A DNA stretch of 64,000 nt from Lycorma delicatula (taxonomy: Eukaryota; Arthropoda; Insecta; Hemiptera; Fulgoridae), in NCBI RefSeq assembly GCF_047948215.1, contig NC_134455.1, forward strand, positions 162,112,575-162,176,574. Direction: 5' to 3'. Both the position numbers and the translations under genes were made by a program. Positions 49,539 to 61,699 of this stretch are shown one piece after another; the stretch's first letter is position 1; each line of letters begins with the position of its first letter. The notes beneath the pieces were generated by a model. The model was given only the letters and a program-made list of their open reading frames with translations, made no database searches and was not told the origin of the DNA.

Positions 49539-50161
49539 TACATTGGAAAATAAAATTGTCGATGATAATAAAATGTTTGTAATCGTTTATATACTTCCAT
49601 ATAGGTAACACATATTTAAAAAAATTAAAACGTAAACGAATGGTAAACTATTTTTTAGGACCTACGAATATCAAATATCAATAATCTTAACTTGATATCA
49701 CAGCCTAATGACAGTTTATACATAAATTAACAAACAACTCCGAAAGAGTATTTAGTCGTTATTCAATACCGTATAACTGATCTCTATAAGGGGATTAAAC
49801 CAAAGACAGAGTAAACATTATTCTATAATAAAAGATAATATAGTCTACATTAATAATAATTAATAATTTGCACATTAGTTACCTAATTATTTCATTAATA
49901 TTTATTTTAGAAGCCGGTGTTCTGTTACTACAAAATCTCAGAGTTAAAAAATATAATTATAATCTAATTTACAAGGTGTGGTATCTTCTAGTTATACAGT
50001 AATAATGGTGTTATAAAAAAAATATGCATATAAAATAATAATAATAAAAATAAGCAAAATAGTTGAGAAAAACCTAAGGTAGAATAAACAATTTTAAATT
50101 GATGATCGTACAAAATAACATTATATTAATTTAAAAAACGTTGAAACATCTAATTACGAGT

Positions 50162-50165
<4 letters not shown>

Positions 50166-50206
<41 letters not shown>
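50166..50206. repeat. (TA)n microsatellite
   Basis: About 20 TA units without interruption. Confidence 0.95.
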
Positions 50207-50211
<5 letters not shown>

Positions 50212-51186
50212 GGTGACGCAATGTAATTATATAGAAAAGAACGGCATAATTACTCATCGATTGATTATAAAGTAATAAATTTTAAATAAGTAATATCTTA
50301 TTTATATTAAATTAACGTATTAAAGTATATAAATTAAAGACGTCCTGGTATGTATTGAAATGGTCACTCATAATAAATTTTTCCTACCGATTCCAAGGCA
50401 AAGTAGGTACTTTTTACTATAGTGAATGTAATATCTAAGGCGGGTCTGTTGTACGCTATGGCATCCCCTCCATTGCTCTTAACATCATTCAGAGATTTCT
50501 GTTCACACCAGCAGCCATATTATTGTGTTCCAAAAGTCACATCAATTAATTTGCCATGACTTTTACCGTATCTAATTATGACGTAACCATTATATTAACG
50601 AAATGTGTTTTGGTAACTTGTTAATACAAATAAAATTATTATTTTGTTCAAGATGTATATGAAGTAATTTATTTATTTATTGAAAGTATATGTTTTATTC
50701 AAGTATGTTAAATATAAATAAATAATGCTATAATTAAACAAAAACAATGTTAGTTTCTGAGACCTATTCCTGTATAAATTGTCGGAAAAAAGAATTGAAA
50801 AAACTGAATTGGAGCACTACAATTTATTTTATTTTATTTTTTTATTATTTATTTTTTCTTTTATTTCGTGGTCCTTGAATTGGAGTACACGGAAATCTAT
50901 AAAAACCGGGAAAATCATCGGAGTACACATCCATTCGTCTAAGACAGCCATTTCATCACCATCACCTCCGTCCCCTACTTCACCCACAATTTCATGTAAT
51001 TCTTACTGAATATTTCTATCTGTCCACAATGATGAACTATCACTAATAAGAACTGCATTAATAATACAGGGTCCGGCATTTAAACCTGACAATTTTTGAG
51101 GGGTAATAATTAAACTGTGTTTCGTACTATTAAAACATTTAATATATCAAATTAAAGATTAATTTTTGCAATTTATAGTGAATTAC

Positions 51187-52329
51187 TTACATAGATTTTT
51201 TTTTAAATTTGAATATTATGTCGTCCAAATGTTTTCCATTGGTCCTCACACACTCACTTAACCTCATTCTAAAATTTGACATTGCTCGCTCAATCATCAC
51301 TTGTGGAACTGCTTCAATTTTTAGTTGAATGCCCTCCTTGAGTTCTGCAATTGACTGTGGTCGACTACTGAAGACTTTATGTTTGAGATACCCCCACAGA
51401 AAACATCACAAACAGCCAGATCAGGTGAACGCGCTGGCCAAGGAATGTGCCAAATCGGGAAATCACGTTTCATTTTCCGATTTCCACGTTTCACATTTTC
51501 CCGATTTTCACGTTTCCAGGAAAGGTTTCTCGCAGAACATCCATTGCGATTCTCGCCGTATGTGCGGTGGCACCATCCTGTTGAAATTTCAACAAAAAAA
51601 TTTCATGTCCTTGAAAGTAATTCAGTTTCGGTCGCAGAAATTTATTCAAAATTTTTCCGTATCGATGAGATGTTATTGTTACTCTGCGATTTAACTCCTC
51701 AAAAAAATATGGGCCAATTATGCCAAACTTTAAAACCGCACAGCACACTGTAACATAATGACTGTGAGTGGTTTATCAAGAATTTGCCGTGGATTATGCG
51801 AAGCCCAATAACGGTAATTTTGTTTATTTACAAATCATGACAGATGAAAATGCCCCTCGTCAGTTAAAAGAATAATGTCATCCTGGTGGACATTTTCGAG
51901 GATGACCTCGCAAGCTGCTTTGCGAGACGCCCAATCATTTGCATTAAGTTGCTGCACTAACATCATCTTATAAGGATGGAATTTCAGGTCGGCATAAAAA
52001 ATTCGTCAAACACTTCGATCAGAAATGGCTAGCGCAGGAGCATGTCTCGCTGCTGAACGTTGTGGAGACCCCGTAACAGCTAACCTTACAGCGTTAATGT
52101 TTTCAGGCGTTCTCACAGTCCGTTTTCGTCCTGTTGGTTTCATTTTTAAAGCAGACGATGTGTTCCTAAAATTTTTCACCCGCAAAAATATCGTATTCCT
52201 ACTAGGAACAGACGCGTGTCGATTTAAATTGAAATGTCTGCGAAATAAACGCTGTGTTAAAATAACCGAGTCATTATTTTTAAAATAGGCTTCAATCACA
52301 AACGCTCGTTGTTCACTCGACCACGACAT
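51187..52329 (-). pseudogene. Mariner-like transposase relic
   Basis: Begins at the Met of MSWSSEQRAFVIEAYFKNN (52329) with a helix-turn-helix N-terminus, RLFRRHFNLN and TGRKRTVRTPENINAVR, then DRSV. After a frameshift come KFHPYKMMLVQQLNANDW and LLTDEGHFHLS, whose Asp (51859-51861) is the first catalytic residue. A stop follows the Ser. The second catalytic Asp is in QQDGATAHTAR (51575-51577). The third is in PWPARSPDLAVCD (51420-51422), again in another frame. The last part, IAELKEGIQLKIEAVPQV and MRLSECVRTNGKHLDD, is open to the stop at 51187. These are the D-D-D blocks of mariner-like enzymes that cut at TA. All three Asp codons remain, but at least three frame breaks make the gene dead. 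An alternative upstream start at 52374 is possible but out of family. Confidence 0.9.
51464..51520 (-). repeat. Tandem repeat inside the mariner-like transposase
   Basis: Plus-strand units beginning CACGTTTC at 51464 (21 bp), 51485 (24 bp) and 51509 (partial), each with a TTTTCC(C)GATTT core where complete. They lie between the second and third catalytic Asp codons and add 45 bp. Confidence 0.85.
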
Positions 52330-52447
52330 ACTGGCTACTGAAATAGCATGAATAGACCTGTCGATGTACAGCACTCCCGCCTTCTCATTGACAGTGGTGC
52401 CAACATAAAATTACTACAATATCGTCAGATTTATATGCGGGAATGCA

Positions 52448-54040
52448 TTATCATTTAGAACAAGAGAACATCATGAAAATGTAAACAAAAACAGACCCGT
52501 TTCGGTTAAGAAGTGGGCGTACATAGCCTAAGAAATAACCATTTTGTCGCCGTGCTAACATGCAACGAGGTTTTTGAATTAATTCAAATGTTAGCCAAAA
52601 GAGAACAGCACAAATTGGTGTTTTAATAAAGTCGGGATTATCTTCGCAGTCGAGTTATAGTACAATCGCGCAGGTGTCATCCGACATTTGAGTAAAACCG
52701 AACAGCTGCAATGTGGGGCTCACGATGCAGTCGAGGACTAAGGGCTGAATTATTCGAATACACCTTTTCTTTATATATTTCCGTTTCGAGAAAAAGAACA
52801 GAAAACAGAAAACCTCACAATCATTTATATAAAAATATTTTAAAGGATTGATATGTCTGTAACGAGCCAAAATTTTGTGTATCCAGAATTTTTTCACATT
52901 TTTCCGCTCAATATCTTTGGAAAAAGGGAAACATGGAATTTAACATTGTGACTCATGCGTGTTGGGAATTGATGCTATAATATTTTTTGTGAAAGTCTGA
53001 TAAGAAGGTTTTCCTCTATAACAAGTGTTTCCTCTTTAAGTAGGCTTAATTGCATCCAGGCAAGTTTTTCGTATTTTGCCAAGGATTTTTTTATTTAAAA
53101 ATTCATTTATTCAACCAAAAATATCACTAGTACAAAAACATTCAGAACTGAGATGAGATATACAAGTTGTTAACATCTTATTATAACATTTTTTTGAAAA
53201 TTTAATGAATAACTACGATTTCTATTTTTTTATTTTTTTAGAAAACGATTATTTATTACGTTGATAAGTTTTTCAGCCAACGATTTTAAGGTAACTATAA
53301 CACAGAATAAACTTTTAAGCAATATTTTTTGAAATTTCAAAATATACACTTTCCCCTAGTGAAACACATTTCTGGAGTGAAAATTGTGTGTTTATTAATT
53401 TTATCTTAAGCAATAGTACGTGATGACCTTAAAAATTAATAACTCATTTACGTCGTATGATGGAAAATACGTTTAAAAATTTTAGAAATTTCCAAGAAAA
53501 ATTAAAAAAAAAAAAATTATATATAAGGTGTACTCGAACGTTGTAGAAAGCTGATCACAAGCAGAATTATCTCTAGTAACCACTGAGTATCATTGTCTCT
53601 AGATTGTTGACTGCATAGAATACGTTTCAATGACTAATTTAGCTTAGAGACAATGTAGATGGTCAGAACGAAGTCTCAATACAATGCGTGGCGTTGCACT
53701 ATCAGTTGTTCTCGATCTATGTGAAATGAAAAATCATGCTCATGTTTGCGTGTTTAGCGAGATATCTTAGTAGTTATCTCGATTTATTTCAGCGGAAGTC
53801 ATTAATGTCATATTATTCCTTATATTTTCAACGAAAAATGTAATAAAAAAAGGATAGATGCAAAATTAATAATTTAAACAACATAACAATAGGAAATAAA
53901 AGTTAAAAGTAAAATAATCTCAACGCACTGCTTAATTGAAAGGAACATACTAATATCATGCTTACACGTGTGGTAAAATCGGGTTTTGAAGAGAAACGCT
54001 TATTTTGTAGCTCATGCTATGTAATATTCGTGAATATATA
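52448..54040. other. AT-rich stretch, no gene seen
   Basis: No element recognised. The 80-residue minus-strand frame at 52655-52897 has no motif. Confidence 0.5.
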
Positions 54041-54045
54041 TCTAT

Positions 54046-54165
54046 AATACCATCCCCCTGTCGCAACTTCGCCCGAGCTATATGGCTACTTGCGTTTACC
54101 GTCACGGTCAATTTTTTTTTAATTTTATGTCTTTTAGTAAAGTAACCGGAGGCAGGTGCAGACAG
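54046..54165. repeat. GC-rich repeat segment (family D, copy 3)
   Basis: Left part matches 27371-27440: GAGCTATATGGCTACTTGCG against GAGCCCTATATGGTTTCTTGG, then CCGTCACGGTCA against CCGTCGCGGTCA. Right part, GTAACCGGAGGCAGGTGCAG, matches the short segment near 28160-28180. The minus frame at 54108-54422 crosses this repeat and has no recognised domain. Confidence 0.6.
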
Positions 54166-54472
54166 TCGCGTCGAACAGACAGTAACACTGGTAGTGGCTG
54201 TGTTGGTTGAGTCGCTGTGCCGTACACCGTCTCACTCCTTAAAAAATTGAAATTTAGATAACCTCGAAAATGGTTTGTAAATATAGATCTGAAGAATATT
54301 TCACAGCCCCAAAAAATAGAGCATTCCCACCGCGAATAAATATTTAAGATCTGAAGAGTACTGGCAAGCTCCAATCTAGTGAATATAGTCAAAAATGGGG
54401 AAAATTTGCAGTCGTTGTTCAATTTTTTTATCGTTCTTCACCCCTTTCAAGGTAGAATTTCTAAAAATTTAG

Positions 54473-54698
54473 GTATTGGTTTTTAGATATTTACATGAAA
54501 ATTTTACACACCAAAAATCAAATTCATATCTTCATTTGTTACTGAGAAATTAAATAAAAATATCCGGGCTCCAAACAAAAATTCAAAATCTTTTAAACTC
54601 GGAATTTAAAAAAGTTTAGTAATTAGTTTTTAGATATTTACATGAAGATTACACACACAAAAGATGAAGTTGATATCTTCATTTATTATCGAGAAAAT
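54473..54698 (+). repeat. Imperfect direct repeat, period 147 bp
   Basis: TTTTTAGATATTTACATGAA starts at 54480 and again at 54627. Each copy continues with ACACAC(C/A)-type sequence, then TCATATCTTCATTTGTTA against TGATATCTTCATTTATTA and GAGAAA. It looks like an old duplication of about 80-147 bp. Confidence 0.75.
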
Positions 54699-54699
54699 A

Positions 54700-56490
54700 T
54701 CGAGAAATCAATTTTTAACCCTTACATTTTAAACGAATGGAATTAAAAGAAGAAACTGTATTTCTTAATTGCAGATAAAAGGATAGTTAATTATTTATAT
54801 TTACCTGTTTGATTTTCATAATTGAAGAAAGTTTAATGTGACTTATAAAAGGGGTACAGAGCCCGGTATCCTCATAAGCAGTCCTACTTAGCGACTGTAA
54901 ATAATGGAACATAAAGAAAAGATAGTAGTTTCGAGTTTATCGTGTGAAATCAACAAACCTACAACAATAATTTTACCCTTTCATTAAAGCTGTTTAAACC
55001 CTGGGCTAAATCTACTAAGAAGCAATTTAATATTTGCTGAGATACCGTGTATTACTTGTATATAATTACATAGATTATGTCCTCTATGGCGCCAGTAACT
55101 TGAACTCTCATAACCACACTTCTCTTTATCATCCTCTTTGTCCTTTAAACCTATCTAGCAACGTGCTTGGAAACACTATTCCTTATCATTCACTCTCACA
55201 TAATACATCTGGAATTACGTTTCGCAAAGGATTGTTTTTCTCACGCTTTGCCAAACAGAAACAACATGTAGCTGTAGTTTTGTTTACATGTAGTTGTTTT
55301 TTTTTATGAACAAAAAACAATCTACAAAATCCGTATATTAATCACAATCAATATTAAATTGATATGAATGTCTGCCATTACGGTTGGCGTCTGGAAGGAG
55401 GTTAATATTTATTCAAATATCTCAACTCAGTACTAAAAATATTTTTGAGATGGAGGTTCTCCGAAACGCATTAACTACGAATGATAGAATGATAATGCTA
55501 GGAATGGCAGAAAATAACATTCAAAACAATTATTATAATCCTAAAGAAAATGTAAAATATTGTGGAAATGTCAATATTAAACATAATTACTAAATAAAAA
55601 AATATATAATAACGGCATAATGTTTTTGGCTTAACTACGAAGACATTATTGAAAAACTAATAACTATTTGCCGCAAAAGACCGATAACAAGAAATCATTT
55701 ACTTAGAATTAAGCAAGAATACACGAATAAAAATCAATCATGAAATTTTAATTAATTATATTAAAATTATTTTAATTTTTATTAAAACTATTTTTGAATT
55801 AATTATATTTTTAATTTTTTTTTCACAGAAATTAATGCGGAAAGACTGTAATAAAAGTTTGGTAATATAGAACTTCAATTTTTACATTTATTGATAACGT
55901 CTCCCAATGTTTCTATGCGATTAAAAAATTAAATCTCGATAGTCTCTTAAAAAGAGACTATCGAAATTTAATTTTACATGATCGGGTACGAGACGAAATC
56001 CCCGGAGTGAATATAGTCGTAATCTATAGAGAAACTAGAAAAATAAATTTACCAGCACACTTCAAAATTAAATTTCAAGTGATGACGATATATGATACAA
56101 TGAAATAGCTGCACGGATTATAAACATACAATATTATAATTTACCTTCAACGAGATAAATTTAATTCTTCTCTCATATAAACATAACAATTAATACCACC
56201 ATATGTATATTGTATATACACTTTGCTTATGTTTAAACAGAAACAGCACTTTTCAATCATTTTATGATTGATATCAACATTTTTAATACCTTTAATAACA
56301 AAAAATGATATTAAGTAACACCTTTTAGAAAATTAAATAAATAGTGATTTTTTGTCGAAGGCATAGTCATTATTGTCCTTCTTAACAACACGCATTTCAC
56401 TACTCATAATCATTAATTGACCATTATGTCTAATTGTGTTGATGACAACCATTAATTAGATTAGAAGAAATCGATTCAATTTAAATAAAT
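54700..56490. other. AT-rich stretch, no gene seen
   Basis: The frames at 55034-55309 and 55384-55593 carry no known motif. A short palindrome, ATCGATAGTCTC-like against GAGACTATCGA, lies near 55936-55965. Confidence 0.4.
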
Positions 56491-56493
56491 GTA

Positions 56494-57164
56494 CATGGTG
56501 GATATAAAGTAACTAATATGGAAAGTAGCTTCATCGCTGAAAATTATCTTGTTTACAAAACCCTTCATCTAACTACATCTTTTCCTGTAAGTGTAAATAA
56601 AAATCGAGCCTACGTGTTTTATCTCCATCAGAAAGACGCTGGATTAATTGAAGATGGTACGGTTTGCGTAATAAATGTTTACGGAGAACTCTCCACACTG
56701 TTGTTTCGAAATTCCTAATTCTCTGCGTGCAGCCGCAGTCGATTTTGACGGGCTGCGAATGAAACTTGCAGGCACACGTTCGACATTGACTTCTGATGTT
56801 GATGGACGACCAGTTGATTTCCGCTTGCACAAGCAACCGGTTTCACTGAATTGTTTACACCATGCACGAATTGAATTGTCACTTGTTGGTTCCTTATGAA
56901 ATTTCAACCGAAACGCACGTTGCACAGAAATTACTGACTTTGACAAGTGAAATTCTAACACACAAAATGACTTCTCCCTTCCCGTGGCAGCCATTTTCTC
57001 TACTTTCGACACCTTGCGAGCAAATGTTTTACTAACTGCATAGTATATGTGGAAAAAAAGTATTTGAATTACTCTTTCGTACAGTACTTGTTTTATTCTT
57101 ATAAGTGAAATAGTTTTTTGTTAATGAATTTTAGAAACTGCGAAGAACATTATGAAACACTCTG
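56494..57164 (-). mobile_element. Internally deleted mariner-like element, about 0.67 kb
   Basis: The right end, read inward, is TACAGAGTGTTTCATAATGT. The left end is TACATGGTGGATATAAAGTA. Both begin TACA and share GTG, T and A positions, an imperfect terminal repeat with TA at each outer edge (56492-56493 and 57165-57166). Between them only the N-terminal half of the transposase remains, and the left terminal sequence follows directly after the first catalytic block, so the middle and C-terminal coding parts were deleted. Confidence 0.7.
56510..56994 (-). pseudogene. N-terminal half of a mariner-like transposase
   Basis: Starts at the Met of MAATGREKSFCVLEF (56994); the frame is open upstream to another Met, but this one fits the family. 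It continues QRAFRLKFHKEP, AWCKQFSETGCLCKRKSTGR, NVERVPASFIRSPSKST and RRELGISKQQ, then after a frameshift TTVWRVLRKHLLRKPYHLQL, DGDKTRRLDF and LQEKM. In a third frame FVNKIIFSDEATFHIS holds the first catalytic Asp (56533-56535). The second and third Asp blocks are absent because the element is deleted there. It is related to, but distinct from, the transposase at 51.2-52.3 kb. It cannot work alone; the element could in principle have been moved by a full relative. Confidence 0.85.
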
Positions 57165-58720
57165 TATATTCTAAAACATATTTTAAATTATTAATTTTTT
57201 TTTTACCGTGAAATGATTTGTTTTTAAATCGTGAAAATTATAACTGAAAAAATTAAAATTAGAACCGAACGAATAAACCAGAGAATTTGACCACAAAATA
57301 TTCAATAACATCCATTTTCACGCGCATTAATATATTTAAAAAACCGTTTTATTATTTGTTCAAGAAAGTCTAGAGTAAATAAACTTTTTGACCCGTCCGG
57401 ATTCGATCCTACCATGAGTCATCAGCACCGTAAGATATTATGAACACATCAGTAAAACGTTATTCGACCCCGTTTCTTTTCGTTAATCAAAAACCTGTAC
57501 GACGATATGTTAGGTTAACGATGAGAAGGGGGCCGAATAAAATTTGGTCAGATTCACTAATTTTCTCCCTTCCTATCCATCGACGACGAGTAGGAAGGAA
57601 TTATATCTATTCAGTAGATATATTTTCCACTTTATCGTAAGTTTACTAAAAGTTTTGATACTAATAGGAAGAACAATATATTTAAACATCATGGAACGTT
57701 AATTCCATTCTTTTTTTTGTAGAATATTTGGATCTATTGAATAAATACATACTGTTCCACTTGATTATAATTTCTTTAAAATTCTTAATGATAACTGGAG
57801 AAATTATATTTAGAAGCCTGAGACATATTTTTAATATTAATACAAATACTTTTAGTATTGGTATTGTTACTAAAAATATGTACATGGCTTAGACGAGACT
57901 AAAAAGGCCTTCTTGGATTGGCTTTATTGGACTTGAATTGAATCCTTAGTCGAATCATTGAGTTCGAAAATTCACGCAAATTAAAATCTTTAAGTTTTAT
58001 TTATTACCAGATAAATGTTTTTAAAATAAAAATAAATGTATTATTACATTTTTAATTAAATTGCCTAGCAACAAACAAACCTATTGAAATATTTTTAACT
58101 ACTATTTATAGTAGTTTTATTAAATGAAAGTTTTTTTATAAGTTTTTTAACTATAGATTAATAGTAGAAGATATTGATAATTTATTAACAGAGCGGGTAA
58201 CTTTGTAGGTAATTGTTACTTTAAATACTTCTAAACTATATGACAATAATTTAAACAATAAAATAATTTAAAAATAATTATATGTTAATTAATTAAAAGA
58301 AAAACGTAATAATCTAATTAATTGTGAACTTACGTTAGAACAAGCAGTCAAGTCATCTGTAACTTACCTGTAAAAAAAAAATTAAGTAAATATAAATTGT
58401 TATTGATAATTACTTATATACGTTCAGTAATTTTAATATTAATTAATTCTAAAATTAAAAATCAAACATGCAATAATTATCATTAATATTTTAATTAATC
58501 ATTGTCTTAGTTATATTTTTATCTCGATGCTTTTAAATATTTGTATTGATTTAAACCTATTTAAATAATTATTGATGATTGTAATTATCGAAACCGGTAG
58601 TTAATAGCTACTTGGTTATGGCATTTTCACGTACGTGGAGCGAATGCGGCAAGAAATTGATAACTAGAAGTATTGTAACTACATAAGTAGTTTACATATG
58701 TAGTTGTAACTACATAAGTA
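57165..58720. other. AT-rich stretch, no gene seen
   Basis: No supported gene. A GGATTCGATCC near 57400 resembles a B box, but no A box or second copy was found. A duplicated GTAACTACATAAGTA-like unit lies near 58675-58722. Confidence 0.4.
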
Positions 58721-58729
58721 TTGTTTCGG

Positions 58730-59320
58730 GAAATGATTAAAGGAAATGCAAAACAATGGATATCCACAAATATTCATATAAGTCATGAAATCTTTGAAGC
58801 TATCTACCCAAGGAAATCTTACGATTGCAACGATCAGCATAAGGAAAAAATTTACATGGTAGATCAAATAATAAAAAACGAAGTAACAACTTAAAGTGCA
58901 GGGCTACCGAAGTATTCCATGGAAGTTCTTAAAAAATAATCCGTGAATAAGTAAAGAATATTTTGGAATCATTGACAACAAACGATATACTTACATTAAG
59001 GAAAAGTCTATATTGAAGTAAATTGAACCATTCCCGAAATTGTCAAAGAATATAACTGAGCATCATGAATCATAAAAATTCGGGTTTTTATTCTATTCTA
59101 TTTATTCTATTTACGACAAATAGCATGTCTATTAAGCCGATACAGAACAAAATCGATGAGCTCGTCCACTACATCTCAAATAAATACACTGCTATCGAAT
59201 GTATTTCAATCCGTCATCCGGGCAGATTATACAAAACTATCAACAAAAAAAAATTTATTCCTGTGAAACATTCGACGAAAAATTTGGTATATAAAGGGTT
59301 CATTCACGGATCATTCTAAC
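58730..59320 (+). other. Unidentified coding-like relic
   Basis: Two open parts in the same strand: near 58730-58893 with MIKGNAKQWISTNIHISHE, FEAIYPRKSYDC and QHKEKIYMVDQIIKNE, then stops, and at 59065-59319 with QNKIDELVHYISNKY and IECISIRHPGRLYKTI. Composition is more protein-like than the surroundings. The first part faintly recalls Gag-type blocks of LTR elements (G-x-A-x-x-W near the start), but I do not recognise a family with confidence. No LTRs or pol sequence were found next to it. Confidence 0.2.
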
Positions 59321-59325
59321 ATATA

Positions 59326-60450
59326 ACAGTTTATTTAAACGTTAAAAGAGTTCAAACATATTAAAATTAATAGTGTCAGCAGAAAGCAAAATTACCAAAG
59401 AAATCAAACGTTAACAGTCGATAGATAAATATAACTCTACGATTTTTAGTCGTTAATTTCATTAAAAACATTTGTTCAAATTTAAAAAATATATATTATT
59501 TATGTAACTACCATCTGTTTAATTTTAATTTTTATTTATATTTATTTTTAATAATTAATTTTGTTTTTGGAAATTTTCTTTATTGAAATAATTCTTGAAA
59601 TTTTGTTTAAAATTATAATAGAATATTTTTATACCACTTTTCGCTCTGATTTTTTTTTAATAAAAGTAAAATTTCTTGAATTATTTTTCATATTCAACTG
59701 CATTAGTTTACATAAATTTTCTTAGAATTACAGACTTTATTGAAAAATTCTATTTGTTTACTGGAAATTTAACCAAATTTTGCACATCAAATTAATTTTC
59801 TTAAAAATTACTGGATGTAGTTTTGGAACTGTTTAATACAATTTTGCATTCATTAATCACGTAAAATATCAAATTTATCCTTTAAGTTCTAATAATTTAA
59901 GTATGGATGCAGTTTACTATTGGAGCAGAAATTAGAGCGAAATCTTTTGCTAGCTATAATTTGGCCCAACGTTTATATAAACGTTTTTCTTTATTTTTAC
60001 TTTTAGAATATGTCCTGAAGATATTCCTGTTTCTTTGAGAGACATTCTGGATAAACCAAACAAAATAAAATAGTATAACATAATTATGGAACTTCACGAA
60101 CTAACTGGTAAAAACTTGTGAAATAGTTAAAAAAAGGATGTTTACTTGCAGAATTCTAGGAATACCAGTTATGAGAATGTTCATAAGTATTACGTAAAAG
60201 ATTTATACCACATTCACTCTTTAAAGTTACAATAAGAAAATGTAAGATTACCGTACCTTCCCTTATCTTTAGGCCACTTACTAATTAATAAATTGTCGTA
60301 TTCTACAATCTACTGTTTACCTTTTGTACATGATCAATAGAACTCAGAGCATAATATGCGCAATTTGACATATTAATTCTTAGGCACACGATATCTGTAA
60401 CTTATGCGGTATCTATTATTTTTCTCAATACTATTTTTTTAATTGTTCTT
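59326..60450. other. AT-rich stretch, no gene seen
   Basis: No motif or repeat recognised before the LINE relic at 60456. Confidence 0.5.
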
Positions 60451-60455
60451 AAAGT

Positions 60456-61690
60456 GAAAGAAGTGTTTGTAGTCTGATTACAAAGAAAGTTGATAAAAAT
60501 AAAATATTATCCTTTATTCATTTTGAAAAAGCATATGATTCTGTAGACAAGAGATCCTTACAAACGAGTAAGAAGAATTTGGAATACACATGTAAAACTG
60601 AAAAACTTATTAAAATAAACAAAGTGTCACAGATAGGTTTTCAAAAGTTAAATATATTATAATATTGGAGTTTTCGAAACAAAAAAGTGAACTCAGACAC
60701 TGGAATGTCCTATCTTCACCTATAACATATAGTAGAGTGTAAATAAAACTAGAAAATCAAAATATCAAAATTAGAATACCAGGAAGGAAAAATGGAATTA
60801 AAATTAACTGTTTAGCTTTCACAGCTTATCTTGCCATTATCTCAGGAGATCTGGAATCAGCAATAGTAGAAATCAATATTTTAGACATAATAACTAGTAA
60901 AATAGGACTAAAAATATTTGTTGAGGAAACAAAAAATGGCAGTATTGAGAACACATAAAAATACATACTCTCAGAACCAGGAAAAAATAAAAATAATCAT
61001 AGAATTCAGGTATCTGGGTAAACGTAAACAGAAAAATGAATTAGAAAAATTAAAAGGAGAGTTTCAAAAATAGAAAACACCTAAAGAATAATTAAAAACA
61101 CATACAGCAACAAACGGTTATCAAAAAATTTGAAAATTAGATGTAATAGAGTATAAAATCAGATAGTTTATACGTGTGTGAGTTCTAAATCTTGAACAAA
61201 AATGTAAAAAAAAAAAAAAATATATAAAAAAGAAGGAAAAAAGAATGATTAGAAAAATATTAAATCTTGTAAAGGATAAAAACACATTTCAACTCAAAAA
61301 CAACAATGAAACATACCAAAATATAGAAAGAATAACGAACAAAATGAAAAAGAAAAATTGATGTACTTTGGTCACATTTTCAAAATGAGTAAAAAGAGGT
61401 TAATTATTCGATTTCTTCATTAATAAAAAATAGAAATAAAGTGGATTAAGAAGTAAAAAAGACTTAAAATTAAAAAATAAAACAGAATAAAGTTTTAGAA
61501 ATATAAATATCTTTAAAATCAAAATTATGCAGTCAAAAAGGCAAGTGAGAAAGTCTAAAAATGAAATGGTTGGAAGAAGACAAAATGTAACTTGGGAATG
61601 AAGAGGTACTGAGAAAAGAGAAACCAACAAACAAAAACAATAAAGGATATTGTAACGTGGTCCTGAAGTAGCCAAAATCAAAAGGAAAAA
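60456..61690 (+). pseudogene. LINE reverse-transcriptase relic
   Basis: Opens with ERSVCSLITKKVDKNKILSF and the first catalytic block FEKAYDSVDKRSL (Asp retained) near 60525-60560. Further on are KIRIPGRKNGIKINC and FTAYLAIISGDLESAIVEIN, where the family has F-x-D-D-L-A: the catalytic Asp pair has become Ala-Tyr at 60824-60829. Then come LDIITSKIGLKIFVEE, RIIKNTYSNKRLSKNLKIR, RMIRKILNLVKDKNTFQL, ETYQNIERITNKM and YFGHIFKMSKKRL near 61360, with EIKWIKK near 61435. This is the order of a LINE protein from palm to tail. Many stops, frameshifts and the lost catalytic pair show that it is dead. It belongs to a lineage different from the relics at 24.7 and 35.3 kb, judged from the sequence around the catalytic box. 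Confidence 0.85.
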
Positions 61691-61699
61691 AAATATGCT

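Larger units (their letters stand above)
47626..51060. other. AT-rich stretch with microsatellites, no gene
   Basis: No supported gene. Contains a 28-T run at 47851-47878, a compound (CA)n(TA)n(CA)n repeat, and two more (TA)n runs. The frames at 48904-49176 on both strands are translations of the microsatellite. Confidence 0.5.
51067..52447 (-). mobile_element. Mariner-like DNA transposon, about 1.38 kb, decayed
   Basis: Imperfect terminal inverted repeats flank a transposase relic. The left end, CAGGGTCCGGCATTTAAACC and onward through TGACAATTTTTGAG, pairs with the right end read inward (TGCATTCCCGCATATAAATC and TGACGATATTGTAG). From the sixth base on, 22 of 29 positions match. A TA precedes the left end at 51065-51066, as expected for a Tc1/mariner target, but the right outermost bases are mutated and the matching TA is not certain. 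The size fits the superfamily. Confidence 0.8.

Noticed and set aside
51329..51753. Plus-strand frames of 121 and 124 residues
   Set aside because: Shadows of the mariner-like transposase on the minus strand.
57395..57420. B-box-like GGATTCGATCC as a further SINE
   Set aside because: No A box at the right distance and no second copy in the window.
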